Positions 54,797-63,812 of a stretch of 64,000 bases of DNA are shown piece by piece. The position numbers and the translations under genes were made by a program. How positions within the stretch are numbered: position 1 is the stretch's first letter; the number at the start of each line of letters is the position of its first letter. Source of the stretch: Ancylobacter aquaticus (GTDB lineage: Bacteria > Pseudomonadota > Alphaproteobacteria > Rhizobiales > Xanthobacteraceae); the NCBI RefSeq assembly GCF_004339465.1, contig NZ_SMFY01000005.1, positions 186,001 through 250,000 of the forward strand, written 5' to 3'. A model generated the notes under the pieces. That model searched no databases. It saw only the letters and a list, made by a program, of their open reading frames with translations, and was not told the origin of the DNA.

Positions 54797-54881
54797 TGCC
54801 GACCTCTCCCACCTCGCGAATGTCCGCATTTGGGCCGCGGCCGTTGCCAGATCAATGACCGAAATGGCGGCGCGGAGCAGA
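54797..54881. repeat. Dispersed repeat R3, copy B
   Basis: This stretch resembles the reverse complement of 29251-29335, including the core TTTGGGCCGCGGCCGTT. It sits between two gene fragments (LysR and integrase). It may be a relic of the same mobile DNA that left scraps at 29 kb. Confidence 0.55.
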
Positions 54882-54893
54882 AATTCGCCAGCG

Positions 54894-55046
54894 ACTATCG
54901 CTACGGCTGGTTCCCTCTACAAGCAGACAGGAAATCTGCGCGCCTGCCGACTCCTGCTCGGCCGTACCAAGCTCGAAAGCACAGTGCGGCACCTGGGCAT
55001 CGAGGTCGACGACGCCTTGAGCCTATCGGAGAAAACGGAGATCTGA
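54894..55046 (+). pseudogene. C-terminal fragment of a tyrosine recombinase
   Basis: The reading YKQTGNLRACRLLLGRTKLE, then STVRHLGIEVDDALSLSEKT and EI, ends at 55046. This is the end of a phage-type integrase whose family normally reads LLGHTKLESTVRYLGIEVDDAL. The histidine of LLGH is Arg and the catalytic Tyr is His, so even this part is inactive. It may mark the far end of the accessory region. Confidence 0.7.
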
Positions 55047-55129
55047 CCTTTGGCGCCGGCGATTGAGTGGCTGCCGACGTCGCTCACCCAAGCCTGGCAA
55101 TCTGAACCTCCGCTCTCCGATGGCGAGAA

Positions 55130-55300
55130 AGGGTATTTTCAATATTAAGAGGCATAAATATGTAAAAATGAATATCTATAGAGCACCCTTGCGGCGACTC
55201 TCTGCCTATATTAGTATATTTGATAGATAGATAAGCTAGAAGCAAGCAACTAGATCGATATATATGCGAATAAATTTCTCAATTTTCTTTATATTGCAAA
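55130..55300. promoter_or_regulatory. AT-rich leader before the amidohydrolase/sulfatase genes
   Basis: This ~170-bp stretch is far richer in A and T than the rest of the window (for example TATTAGTATATTTGATAGAT). It lies 160 bp upstream of the amidohydrolase start. Such DNA is a likely promoter and a typical target of H-NS/MucR-like silencers in alphaproteobacteria; that is inference. I see no gene from 55047 to 55462. Confidence 0.45.
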
Positions 55301-55462
55301 ATGCCTACTGACAAGGAGATTCTGACTGGCGCTGAGGGGAAATTTACGGCTGGATGGTTGTAACGACGGGCGCGACCATCGTCGATCTAAGACGTCTGGC
55401 CTGCGGCAAGGGCGGGTGTGGTGTGGCGCGTGCCGTGTGTGCACGTCGGGGGGGAATTAGAA

Positions 55463-57280
55463 ATGTGTATTGCGTGTGATTGGGCGCCGTATTTCGAGGC
55501 GTTCGGACGGAACCGGACAATGAGCCGGCGTACAGTGCTGCGGGCGGGTGCGGCAATGACGGCTGCGACGGCACTGGCACCGGGGTTCTTTGCGACGGAT
55601 GCGCGCGCTGAAGAAGCCAAGGCGGCAATCGGCGGTCCGGCCGATTTCGTCTTCCATAACGGCCCGATCTACACTGTGGCGGGCACCGCGCCCTGGGCAG
55701 ACGCAGTAGCCGTTCGCGGCAACGCCATCGTCCATGTCGGCGACGCTGTCACCGCGATGAAGATGGCAGGTCCGAACACTCAGCTCGTCGACCTCAAGGG
55801 CCGGCTATTGTTGCCCGGCTTTGTCGAGGGCCATACCCATCCCTTCCTCGGCGCGTTCCTCACTTCCGGCCTCGATCTCCAGCTCGCCAATCTCGCCGAG
55901 GTCCTGGCCGCGATCAAGGCCTATGCCGAGGAGAATCCTACGGGCCCCATTCGCGGTTTTGGCTGGCGCGTCGACATGTTTCCGCCCGAGGGCCCGAACC
56001 GGGCCGAGCTCGACGCCATCCTTCCGGACCGGCCCGCTTTCTTCTTCGCCATTGACGGGCACAGCCTGTGGGCAAATTCCAAAGCTCTGGAAATGGCCGG
56101 CGTCAACCGCGACACGCCCGACCCGATCCCCCGTTTCAGCTATTACGCCCGCGACCAGAAGGGCGATCCGACGGGTTACGTACTCGAGGTCAACGCCGTT
56201 CTCGGCGTCGTTAACGCGGTAGAGCCAATCACCGCGCAGGCCATGGGTCGGTTGCTGGAGACCTGGCTGCCCAAGGCGGCCGCGGCCGGCATCACAACCG
56301 TCTTCGATGCAGGCGTCCCTCCGGTCGGAAGCGATCAGGGTGCGATCATCGAGCTCTACGTCGATGCGGAGAAGCGCGGCGCACTGCCGTTCCGTGTATC
56401 CGCGTCCTATTCGGTGAAGTCGCTGCCGATCGACGATTCCGTCGCGACGATGAAGGACCTCAACAAGCGGATCGCGACCGAGCTGGTCCATGTCGATATC
56501 GTCAAGATTGTCGGCGACGGGTCACAGGGCGGTTATACGGCCTGGCTGCTTGAGCCCTATGCCGATATGCCCGACTCGACCGGCGGCTCACCCTTCACAG
56601 AAGATCAGTGGCATCAGTTGATCGGCATGGTGGATGCCGCCGGCTTCGATGTGCACGTCCACGCCTGCGGTGAGCGCACGGCTCGGGTCGCGCTCGACTC
56701 AATCGAGAAGGCCATCGCGACCAACCCGCCGCGCGACCGGCGCAATGCAATCGCGCATCTGGTCTATGTGGACGACGCCGACAGCCCCCGTTTCGCCAAG
56801 CTGGGCGTGACCGCCCAGTTCTCGGCCTATTGGTCATCGGCCGATCCCGATACGCTGGAGAACATGGTGGCGCGCTATGGCGAGGTGCGAGGCAACAAGC
56901 TGTACCGGACCAAGACAATCCTCAACCAGGGCGGCCGGGTCTCCTTCGGCACCGACTGGCCGGCGGCAGGCTATTTCTCGACCTATGAGCCGCTGAAGTC
57001 GATCCAGGTCGGCGTCACGCGGCAGCTCGTCGGGCTGAAGGATGCCCCCGTGCTGAGCCCGGCGGACGAACGCCTCACGGTGGAGGAGGCGATCCATGCC
57101 AACACGATGGGCGCGGCCTACCAGCTCCGCATGGACAGGGAAATTGGATCCATCGAGGTGGGCAAACGCGCCGATCTGATCGTGCTCAACCAGAACATCC
57201 TGAAGATCGATCCGCACGAGATCCACAAGACCAAGGTCGAGTTGGGCATGATGAACGGGGCCATCCGGCATCAGGCGTGA
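55463..57280 (+). CDS. Tat-exported metal-dependent amidohydrolase (YtcJ-like, Amidohydro_3)
   Basis: GGGGGGAA precedes ATG 55463, giving 605 aa. The start MCIACDWAPYFEAFGRNRTM precedes a twin-arginine signal (SRRTVLRAG). The enzyme domain has metal ligands EGHTHPF (His124, His126), VHVHACGER and FGTDWPAAG, and ends ANTMGAAYQLRMDREIGSIE as in Amidohydro_3 proteins. It would hydrolyse an amide or related bond in the periplasm. It is followed by a Cys-rich exported protein, a sulfatase and an outer-membrane barrel. Confidence 0.88.
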   Translation: MCIACDWAPYFEAFGRNRTMSRRTVLRAGAAMTAATALAPGFFATDARAEEAKAAIGGPADFVFHNGPIYTVAGTAPWADAVAVRGNAIVHVGDAVTAMKMAGPNTQLVDLKGRLLLPGFVEGHTHPFLGAFLTSGLDLQLANLAEVLAAIKAYAEENPTGPIRGFGWRVDMFPPEGPNRAELDAILPDRPAFFFAIDGHSLWANSKALEMAGVNRDTPDPIPRFSYYARDQKGDPTGYVLEVNAVLGVVNAVEPITAQAMGRLLETWLPKAAAAGITTVFDAGVPPVGSDQGAIIELYVDAEKRGALPFRVSASYSVKSLPIDDSVATMKDLNKRIATELVHVDIVKIVGDGSQGGYTAWLLEPYADMPDSTGGSPFTEDQWHQLIGMVDAAGFDVHVHACGERTARVALDSIEKAIATNPPRDRRNAIAHLVYVDDADSPRFAKLGVTAQFSAYWSSADPDTLENMVARYGEVRGNKLYRTKTILNQGGRVSFGTDWPAAGYFSTYEPLKSIQVGVTRQLVGLKDAPVLSPADERLTVEEAIHANTMGAAYQLRMDREIGSIEVGKRADLIVLNQNILKIDPHEIHKTKVELGMMNGAIRHQA

Positions 57281-57382
57281 GGCCTCTCCCGAAGCAGACG
57301 AGGGGCGCGCACGGCGTCCCCCTCACTCCATCTCAACGATCGTTATCGGCTTTGCCGCAGAGGTTATCTGAAAGGCCCTCGC

Positions 57383-57706
57383 ATGAAACGTCTTCTCGCT
57401 CTTGTGGTCCTATTCCTCAGCGTCGCGACGGCTCCCCTCCTCGCCCAGTCGCTGCCCGACATCTGCACCAAGAAAAACTGCTTCATGACCTTCGACGGTA
57501 GCGAGCGCTCTTTCTGCCAAGCCTATGTCGAGGGCAAGTCCTGCTTCATGTCCTTTAACAGCAGCGAGGATCGCGGCTGGTGCCAGCATCTGCGGGAAGG
57601 AAAATCCTGCATGATGGCGCTGGACGGCCAAGCGCGAAAAGACTGCGATGCGAACCGGGTCCCGCGCGAGCACCGCCACTGGCAGCGCATGTGCAGTTTC
57701 TGGTGA
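57383..57706 (+). CDS. Exported Cys-rich repeat protein
   Basis: The 107-aa product has a signal peptide (MKRLLALVVLFLSVATAPLL, cut at LAQ) and three ~22-residue repeats beginning CFMTFDGSERSFCQAYVEGK, CFMSFNSSEDRGWCQHLREG and CMMALDGQARKDC. Each carries a pair of cysteines, so the mature protein is probably disulfide-linked. I know no family. It sits between amidohydrolase and sulfatase genes and may serve the same process. Confidence 0.7.
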   Translation: MKRLLALVVLFLSVATAPLLAQSLPDICTKKNCFMTFDGSERSFCQAYVEGKSCFMSFNSSEDRGWCQHLREGKSCMMALDGQARKDCDANRVPREHRHWQRMCSFW

Positions 57707-57815
57707 AGCGGCCCGGAGCCCGCGCTAGAATGGCTGGCATCGATGTGAAACGGCGGCCAGCTTAACTCCACTACCTGTCGAACGTCCTGCTCGAGCAATC
57801 AGAAGGCCCACGTCA

Positions 57816-59621
57816 ATGTCCCAAGACGATACGCCCGGCGGCATTTCCCGACGCGATCTGCTCGGCAAGGGGACGGCGACGATCCTCGGCGCCAATCTGT
57901 TGCCCGGCATTGCGTCTGCCGCGACGGAGGGTGCGACCGCGACCGCGCCGGCGCAACCGATGCAGACGCCGGACTCGCCGCCGGGCGGCTACAACATCCT
58001 GTTCATTCTCGTCGATCAGGAACACTTCTTCCCGAAATGGCCGTTCCCGGTGCCGGCGCGCGAGATGCTGAAGCAGAAGGGCATCACTTTCGCCAATCAT
58101 CAGGCCGCGTCCTGCGTGTGCTCGCCGGCACGCTCGGTCATCTATACCGGCCAGCACATCCAGCATTCCGGCGTGTTCGACAATCTGAACTATCTCTGGC
58201 AGCCCGACCTCTCGACCTCGATCAAGACGATCGGCCATCGCATGAGCGAACTCGGCTATCACTCGACCTATCAGGGCAAGTGGCACATGAGTGCCAATCT
58301 CGACCAGACCAAGGTCGCGGTCGACGCGCCGATGGCGGACTACCAGAAGATTATCGAAAGCTACGGTTTCGATGGTTTCTTCGGCGTCGGCGATCTCATC
58401 GACAGCGGGCTGGGCGGCTACACTTTCGACGGCTTCACCGCCGACCGCGTGTCGAGCTGGATGCGGCGCGAAGGCGAGGAATTGCGGGCCAAGGGCCAGC
58501 CCTGGTTCCTCGCGGTGAACTTCGTCAACCCCCACGACGTCATGTACATCAATTCCGACCTTCCCGGCCATGTCGTTCAGGGCACGAGTGCAGCGATCGA
58601 CATCTTCCCAACGCCCGACGATCGGCTTTATCAGGAACGCTGGGACGACCTGCCGCTGCCCTTCAACCGCAGCCAGGCGCTGGACGCGCCCGGCCGCCCG
58701 AAGGCGCACGCCGTCTATCAGCAGATCCAGGACATGATGGTGGGCGAATGGCCCGACGAGGACCGTCGCTGGCATGTCCTGCGCAACTACTACTACAACT
58801 GCATCCGCGACTGCGACCGGCAGATCGCCCATGTCCTCAAGGCGCTTGAGGACAATGACATGCACAAGAACACCATTGTCGTGTTCAACGCCGATCATGG
58901 AGAGATGGGCGGCCATCACCAGATGCGCGGCAAGGGCAACTGCACCTACAAGGAGCAGAACCATGTGCCGCTTATCGTCTATCACCCGGCCTATCCCGGC
59001 GGCGTGACCTGCGAGGCCATCACCTCGCAGCTCGACCTGGCCCCGACGCTGATCGCCCTTACCGGCGCGGATCCGGCGGCGCAGGCCAAGGCTTCCGACG
59101 GGCTGAAGGGGCACGACTTCTCCCGCCTGCTGAAGGCGCCCACGACGGCGAAGGTCGATGCGATCCGCCCGGCTTCGCTGTTCAACTACAACATGCTGTC
59201 CTATCAGGACGTCACATGGGCCGAGCACTTCGTGAAGATGACCTTCTCCGGTGATGTCAGCAACAGCGAGAAGATACAGACCTATCTGAAGAACGACCCG
59301 GACTTCGCTGAACGCGTCGGCATCCGCTCGGTCTTTGACGGGCGCTACCGCTTCTCGCGCTATTTCGGGCAGACCGACTTCAATACGCCGACCACGCTGG
59401 AAGACCTCGTCGCCAAGAACGACCTCGAACTCTACGATCTGCACGAAGATCCCGGCGAGATGAACAACCTCGCCATGGACACGGCCAAGAACGGCGAACT
59501 GCTGCTGGCGCTGAACAAGGTCGCCAACGACCTCATCGCGGCCGAGGTCGGCGTCGATGACGGCTCGTTCCTCCCAATCAAGGATGGCAAATGGTACTTC
59601 CCATCCAAGAGTGAACGTTAG
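57816..59621 (+). CDS. Tat-exported sulfatase
   Basis: The 601-aa protein has a twin-arginine signal (GGISRRDLLGKGTATILGAN), the sulfatase signature CSPARS with Cys102 as the formylglycine residue, metal-site NILFILVDQEH and FNADHGEMGGHHQMRGKGN, and the activation-region GKWHMS. The Cys-type site needs a formylglycine-generating enzyme; none is in the window. It hydrolyses a sulfate ester in the periplasm, substrate unknown. The outer-membrane protein gene starts 10 bp later. Confidence 0.9.
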   Translation: MSQDDTPGGISRRDLLGKGTATILGANLLPGIASAATEGATATAPAQPMQTPDSPPGGYNILFILVDQEHFFPKWPFPVPAREMLKQKGITFANHQAASCVCSPARSVIYTGQHIQHSGVFDNLNYLWQPDLSTSIKTIGHRMSELGYHSTYQGKWHMSANLDQTKVAVDAPMADYQKIIESYGFDGFFGVGDLIDSGLGGYTFDGFTADRVSSWMRREGEELRAKGQPWFLAVNFVNPHDVMYINSDLPGHVVQGTSAAIDIFPTPDDRLYQERWDDLPLPFNRSQALDAPGRPKAHAVYQQIQDMMVGEWPDEDRRWHVLRNYYYNCIRDCDRQIAHVLKALEDNDMHKNTIVVFNADHGEMGGHHQMRGKGNCTYKEQNHVPLIVYHPAYPGGVTCEAITSQLDLAPTLIALTGADPAAQAKASDGLKGHDFSRLLKAPTTAKVDAIRPASLFNYNMLSYQDVTWAEHFVKMTFSGDVSNSEKIQTYLKNDPDFAERVGIRSVFDGRYRFSRYFGQTDFNTPTTLEDLVAKNDLELYDLHEDPGEMNNLAMDTAKNGELLLALNKVANDLIAAEVGVDDGSFLPIKDGKWYFPSKSER

Positions 59622-59631
59622 GCCCCGCCTC

Positions 59632-60618
59632 ATGCCTTATCAGGTGGGCACGGCAAGGCGGGGGCGAGGTTGGCGAGGGCACTATTTGGGCGCGCTGGCA
59701 GCCCTGCTGTGGCTGGCAGCCACCCCGGAAGCCAGGGCGCAGGGATGCGGCAGTTGCGGCACGGATACTGGCAGCGCGTCGCCGCAGGCGTCGCAGACAG
59801 CCCAGCCCATGACGAACTTCTTCGGTAATTCGCGTTATCTCCAGGCGATCAGCGAGCAGGTGAACCTCAGCCGGCAAGGTGGGCCGCTACCCATCACGAT
59901 TTCCGGCAACGTGCAGACTTGGACCAGCGGCCCGCCGCAAGAAGACCTCTACACGCAGAGCGCCCAGCTCGCCTATAAGCTGTCGGACCAATGGACATTG
60001 CTCGGCCAGCAACTCTACCAGCAGCAGGCGTCGATCGAACTATGGAATTTTGTCGGGGGCGTCGGCTATCAGCCAACCGAGGATTTCAGCGTCAACGTGA
60101 TGGCTGGCGTGGGCGTGCACACACGCTATACCTACCAATGGGCCACCTACATCTCGCCCCAATACACACTGCCGCTGACCATCGCCGGTGAAAAGAGGAT
60201 CGCGCTCGGCGCCAATCTCACCGTGGAAAAATACGAACTCGGCACCTTCTATCAGGTCCAGCCACGCGTGAGCCTCAAGGTAGCGTCGTGGTTGCCGCAA
60301 TTGCAGATCGGCTACGCCTTCGGCGATTTTGACAAATCGACCGACGTAACGAAAACTCAGTATTACCAGCCCCAGGCCGTCAGTGGCTTGTCATTGACTG
60401 CGGTGTTTCATCCGTTTGAGCCAATCTATGCAGTGATCACCTATCTCCCGGAGAACCGGAACTATATTGCCGGCAACTATTCCGTCCAGAACACGATCAG
60501 CGGCACGTTACACATGAACCTGACCCAGTCGCTGCGCACCTCGCTGTTCTACCAAGACACCTGGTACGAGGGGGGCAGCGACCAGGCGTTCGGCGGCAGC
60601 CTCAGCATGGCTTTCTGA
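59632..60618 (+). CDS. Outer-membrane beta-barrel protein
   Basis: From ATG 59632 the 328-aa product has a signal peptide ending TPEARA before QGCGSCG. The mature part alternates polar and aromatic residues (QLAYKLSDQWTLLGQQLYQQ, YTYQWATYISPQYTLPLTIA) and ends GGSLSMAF, with the terminal Phe of outer-membrane barrels. It may admit the substrate of the sulfatase and amidohydrolase. No exact family is recognised. Confidence 0.72.
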   Translation: MPYQVGTARRGRGWRGHYLGALAALLWLAATPEARAQGCGSCGTDTGSASPQASQTAQPMTNFFGNSRYLQAISEQVNLSRQGGPLPITISGNVQTWTSGPPQEDLYTQSAQLAYKLSDQWTLLGQQLYQQQASIELWNFVGGVGYQPTEDFSVNVMAGVGVHTRYTYQWATYISPQYTLPLTIAGEKRIALGANLTVEKYELGTFYQVQPRVSLKVASWLPQLQIGYAFGDFDKSTDVTKTQYYQPQAVSGLSLTAVFHPFEPIYAVITYLPENRNYIAGNYSVQNTISGTLHMNLTQSLRTSLFYQDTWYEGGSDQAFGGSLSMAF

Positions 60619-60635
60619 GGTGCGGGCGCAGGAGC

Positions 60636-61013
60636 TTACTTCAGGTCCGCCAGTGACCGGGCCTTGGCGACGGCCTTCATGCAGCCGGCCTCATTGCCCT
60701 CCGCCTGCAGGTTCAACGCCTCGTTCAAGGCGCCGGCCGGCCCGGATTCCGGCTCCTTCAGGCCGGCCGCTGCCAGAGACGACGGCGTGGGCTGTTGGGA
60801 ATCCTGCGCGGCGATGCTTTGATCCTGCGTCTTGGGTTGGGTCGGATTCTTTGCCGACGATTCCTTTAACTCATGCTGCGTCTTGGCGATGGCCTCGACA
60901 CAGTTCTCCCAGTTCGCCGCGTCCGCCGGCTGGGACGATCCCAGGAGGGCGAATGACAACAAGGCAGCCGCAACGAGTTTGCGAGGAAGTATGTAAGTTG
61001 ACCTGAACATCAC
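60636..61013 (-). CDS. Small exported protein
   Basis: This 125-aa protein has a signal peptide (LVAAALLSFALLGSSQPADA), then NWENCVEAIAKTQHELKES, a Gln/Ser/Pro-rich linker and GNEAGCMKAVAKARSLADLK. The two cysteines in the end segments could form one disulfide joining two helices. It is convergent with the barrel gene and divergent from the HdeD-like gene. Function unknown. Confidence 0.65.
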   Translation of the reverse strand: MMFRSTYILPRKLVAAALLSFALLGSSQPADAANWENCVEAIAKTQHELKESSAKNPTQPKTQDQSIAAQDSQQPTPSSLAAAGLKEPESGPAGALNEALNLQAEGNEAGCMKAVAKARSLADLK

Positions 61014-61120
61014 GGATGGCTCTCCGCCCGATAAAAAACTCTAGGATAATATCATTATATCACTCGCACATCGGCATCCAGCCGGTGTCAGCCGCCGCGT
61101 TCAAGAGACACATCCCAGCC

Positions 61121-62452
61121 ATGTTCAAGCTGTCATTTCTGCTCATAGGCACGCGCGCCTTCCGCAAGCAGTGGTATGTGCTGTGCGGCATCGGCGCCCT
61201 GCTGATGGCCGGTGCCCTGTTCCTGGCCTTCCACGCGCCGGCGGGTCTTGTCGTTCTCACCGGCCGGGCTATCGGCGTCGTCTTCCTTTTTATGGGAGCC
61301 GGCAATCTCTTGCTGTTCATGCGTGAGATGCGCAGCGTGCGCGGCATAATTGCTCTCGCGAGGGCGATTTGCTTCCTCGCCACCGGCGCCGTCGCGATCC
61401 ATTGGCCCGCACGCGCTGAAGATGTGCTCGCAGCGCTTTTCTGTATCGTGTTCATCGTCGATGGTGTCGGGCGCATTGCCGTCGGACTGCTGCTTCGGCT
61501 GCCCGATCTGCGTTGGCGCGTCATGTATGGGTCCGTCCAGCTCGCCTTCGCGCTTGTCTTCCTGGCGGGATGGCCCATTCCGCTCGAACGCAGCATCGCC
61601 CTTTGCGTTGGGCTCATTTTCGCATTCCGCGGCTGGCTGCTGATGCGGCTTGGCCTTCTGTTTCGCCAGTTGCCCGAAGATGCGACAATTCTCCATCTGC
61701 CGATGTTCTCCTCGCGCGGCTGGTACGAACGCTCTCCCGACATGACCGACCCAGGCGTTGCGACGGTCGCGTATCCGATGATCGTCCATGTGTGGACCCC
61801 CGTCGGCTCGGCAGAAGTGCCGCATCGGCGCCTGCTGATCGATCGCTACGTTGCGGCCGTAAATGCAGACGGCCTGATTTCCACCGGCCACGCGTCGCTG
61901 GAGATGCCCCCTTCGCTCTATATCAGTCACTACCCGGCCGTCGAAATGGACCGCTCGGGCGGGGATTTCGTTGGCGCGCTGCGCAGTACGTCGGACAATG
62001 ACGTACCCGGTCACTTCCAGCCTTCCTATGCGGAGGAAGCGGCGGGATGGTGCGAGGCCGACGGGCGGGTGGAGTTCCACAATTACAGCCCCCGGCAACT
62101 TCAGGCGTTCTGGTCGCATTACCAGCAGGACGACACCTACAACCTCACAAACCGCAATTGTTCAGTCGTGGTGGCGCAGGCGCTCGACGCGGCATTGGAA
62201 GGCTCGCTCGCGAACCGTTACTCTTGGCTGCAGCTGCTTATGCTTCTGACCAATCCCGATGTATGGCTGGGCGCGCTGATCCGTGCGCGGGCCAATGTCG
62301 GCACCTGGACGCCCGGCCTCGTGCTCGATTACGCCCACACCCTGGCGCGGATCGTCGAGCGTCGTGATGTGTCGTGGTTCCAGAGTCTCGCGCGGTTCGC
62401 CCGGCACCTTGGCCTGGCGGGCCCGGCAAACCGCGCGAGAGTGTCCCCGTGA
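61121..62452 (+). CDS. HdeD-like membrane protein fused to a papain-like domain
   Basis: From ATG 61121 the product is 443 aa. Residues ~10-190 hold six membrane segments in hairpins (FLLIGTRAFRKQWYVLCGIG, AIGVVFLFMGAGNLLLF) as in HdeD acid-resistance proteins. The soluble C-terminal ~240 residues have a His in ISTGHASLEMPPSLYISHYP and a Cys in YNLTNRNCSVVVAQALD, the His-then-Cys order of permuted papain/NlpC-like folds. It may be a membrane-bound cysteine hydrolase. The start could lie upstream. The stop overlaps the MFS start (GTGA). Confidence 0.7.
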   Translation: MFKLSFLLIGTRAFRKQWYVLCGIGALLMAGALFLAFHAPAGLVVLTGRAIGVVFLFMGAGNLLLFMREMRSVRGIIALARAICFLATGAVAIHWPARAEDVLAALFCIVFIVDGVGRIAVGLLLRLPDLRWRVMYGSVQLAFALVFLAGWPIPLERSIALCVGLIFAFRGWLLMRLGLLFRQLPEDATILHLPMFSSRGWYERSPDMTDPGVATVAYPMIVHVWTPVGSAEVPHRRLLIDRYVAAVNADGLISTGHASLEMPPSLYISHYPAVEMDRSGGDFVGALRSTSDNDVPGHFQPSYAEEAAGWCEADGRVEFHNYSPRQLQAFWSHYQQDDTYNLTNRNCSVVVAQALDAALEGSLANRYSWLQLLMLLTNPDVWLGALIRARANVGTWTPGLVLDYAHTLARIVERRDVSWFQSLARFARHLGLAGPANRARVSP

Positions 62453-62904
62453 CCGTCCCGACGCCCGGACGCTCCCCCTTGCTCTCGCAGGCGGCGGTTA
62501 TCGCGACGGCGAGAATGTTCGGGCTGACCTACAGCCTCAGTGCCGCTCTCATCGCCATCAGTCTCGCCGACCAGGGCTTCGGGGAGGCGGTGATCGGCGC
62601 CAACGCCGCCATGCATGCGGCTGGCGTCATCATCGTGGCGCTGCTGCTGCCGCGCATTGTTCCGTCCTTCGGCATGCGTCGCCTGGTGCTGGTGGCCCTC
62701 GTCGTGGCGGGCGTGGTGCTGGCGAACTTTCCCGCGCTGCCCTTCCTTCTGCTGTCGTTCGTGTTGAGGCTGCTTCTCGGCATGGCTTCCGAGATCCTGT
62801 TCGTCCTGTCGGAAGCCTGGACCAACAGCCTGAGCCGGGAAGAGACGCGCGCCCGCGTCATTGCCGCCTCTACGGCCGCCTCTACGGCCGCCTCTACGGC
62901 CGCC
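62449..62904 (+). pseudogene. MFS transporter, truncated after about five TM segments
   Basis: From GTG 62449 (overlapping the previous stop) the frame reads VTVPTPGRSPLLSQAAVIAT, GFGEAVIGANAAMHAAG and LLLGMASEILFVLSEAWTNS, the N-terminal half of an MFS protein. At SREETRARVIA it enters a 12-bp tandem repeat (AST repeats) and then unrelated sequence up to a stop at 63207. The C-terminal half is missing. Confidence 0.7.
62863..62904. repeat. 12-bp tandem repeat, 3.5 copies
   Basis: The unit GCCGCCTCTACG occurs at 62863, 62875 and 62887 without change, with a half copy at 62899-62904. It lies exactly where MFS homology ends, so slippage or end-joining at this spot probably accompanied the truncation. 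Confidence 0.85.
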
Positions 62905-63452
62905 ATGTGGCTCACTCCGCATTGCTCTTGTCAAACAGCATCCAAAGCTTGCACGCCGATTGACACTCAGGTTTGGAGTGGGGCAGGCGCCAGCCAGCCC
63001 CCTCTCTCGAATCGAGCCTTGGCGCTCGCTACGCTGCCGAGTTCCTATGGCGGCGGCGCGATCTTCGGAGCCGGCCAACATCGACAGCTGAGCACCAGCA
63101 CACGGCCACACTCCGCGAGGCGTTCCTGCATGAGGCAGCGATCACCTCGCAGGCACCTGCCCGACGGAAATAGGGAATGTGCACGGTGGGTCGCGCGCGC
63201 CCGGTGAGTGGCTGCGTCGGCTGACAAAGAACGATCCGGCTCCTTCTCGGCGGATCCTTAAAATCACGAAATTCCTCGGATTAAAGGCGGCGACTCAGAG
63301 CCGTCCTCATCACCGTCTCGGCTAGCTCCACGTGAGGGCCTGCTCACAGATGACCCGCGAGACACGGCTGGCCACGCTGCTGCAGTTGGGCGTGACGCGC
63401 GACCCGCCCGCTCATGAACTGATGGCCGACGATACCCTCGACATGCTTGGAG
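62905..63452. other. Region without a supported gene
   Basis: Sequence after the broken MFS gene reads as unrelated scraps in all frames. REAFLHEAAITSQAPARRK and stop at 63173 looks like the end of some lost gene, but I cannot name it. Nothing further is visible before the convergent gene at 63453. Confidence 0.45.
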
Positions 63453-63812
63453 TCATGGCATTTCCTTCACCGGTCGCGCGATGCTCTTAAAATATGCTCC
63501 GAGCATTTCGATCATAGCCCGCTTATGGTCCTCGTCGGCCGCGAGTTCCTCGGGACTAGCTTGCCCTTTGCTGATCGCGTCAAGGCGCATGGCTGCCGCA
63601 CGCATTTCGACATTGGCGACGGCGGCATCTCGCAGTCGTTCAAACCACTCGTCGGCCACCTGGGGATTCGCTGGGCGGGCATCATCCAGCACCGCCGCCA
63701 CGACGGTCAGGAGACTCTCAGTCATTATGCCGACATGCGTGAATTGTTCGAGCGCATAGCTTAGCACCGTTCGAACCTCTCTGATCTCTTTCCTTAGGCT
63801 AGCTTCACTCAC
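63453..63812 (-). CDS. Helical hypothetical protein
   Basis: A GTG start at 63812 follows AGGAG by 8 bp. The 119-aa product (MSEASLRKEIREVRTVLSYA...) is helical and soluble, with ESLLTVVAAVLDDARPANPQ and DEDHKRAMIEMLGAYFKSIA. No signal peptide or known motif is present. The last 190 bp of the window show no gene that I can support. Confidence 0.6.
   Translation of the reverse strand: MSEASLRKEIREVRTVLSYALEQFTHVGIMTESLLTVVAAVLDDARPANPQVADEWFERLRDAAVANVEMRAAAMRLDAISKGQASPEELAADEDHKRAMIEMLGAYFKSIARPVKEMP

Noticed and set aside
57813..59633. 606-codon open frame on the minus strand opposite the sulfatase
   Set aside because: It mirrors the sulfatase in a high-GC genome; the product is Arg/Val/Asp-rich without domains, while the plus strand has a full sulfatase with catalytic motifs.
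62863..62904. Tandem repeat as a possible CRISPR fragment
   Set aside because: The units are 12 bp and directly adjacent with no spacers, so it is a slippage repeat.
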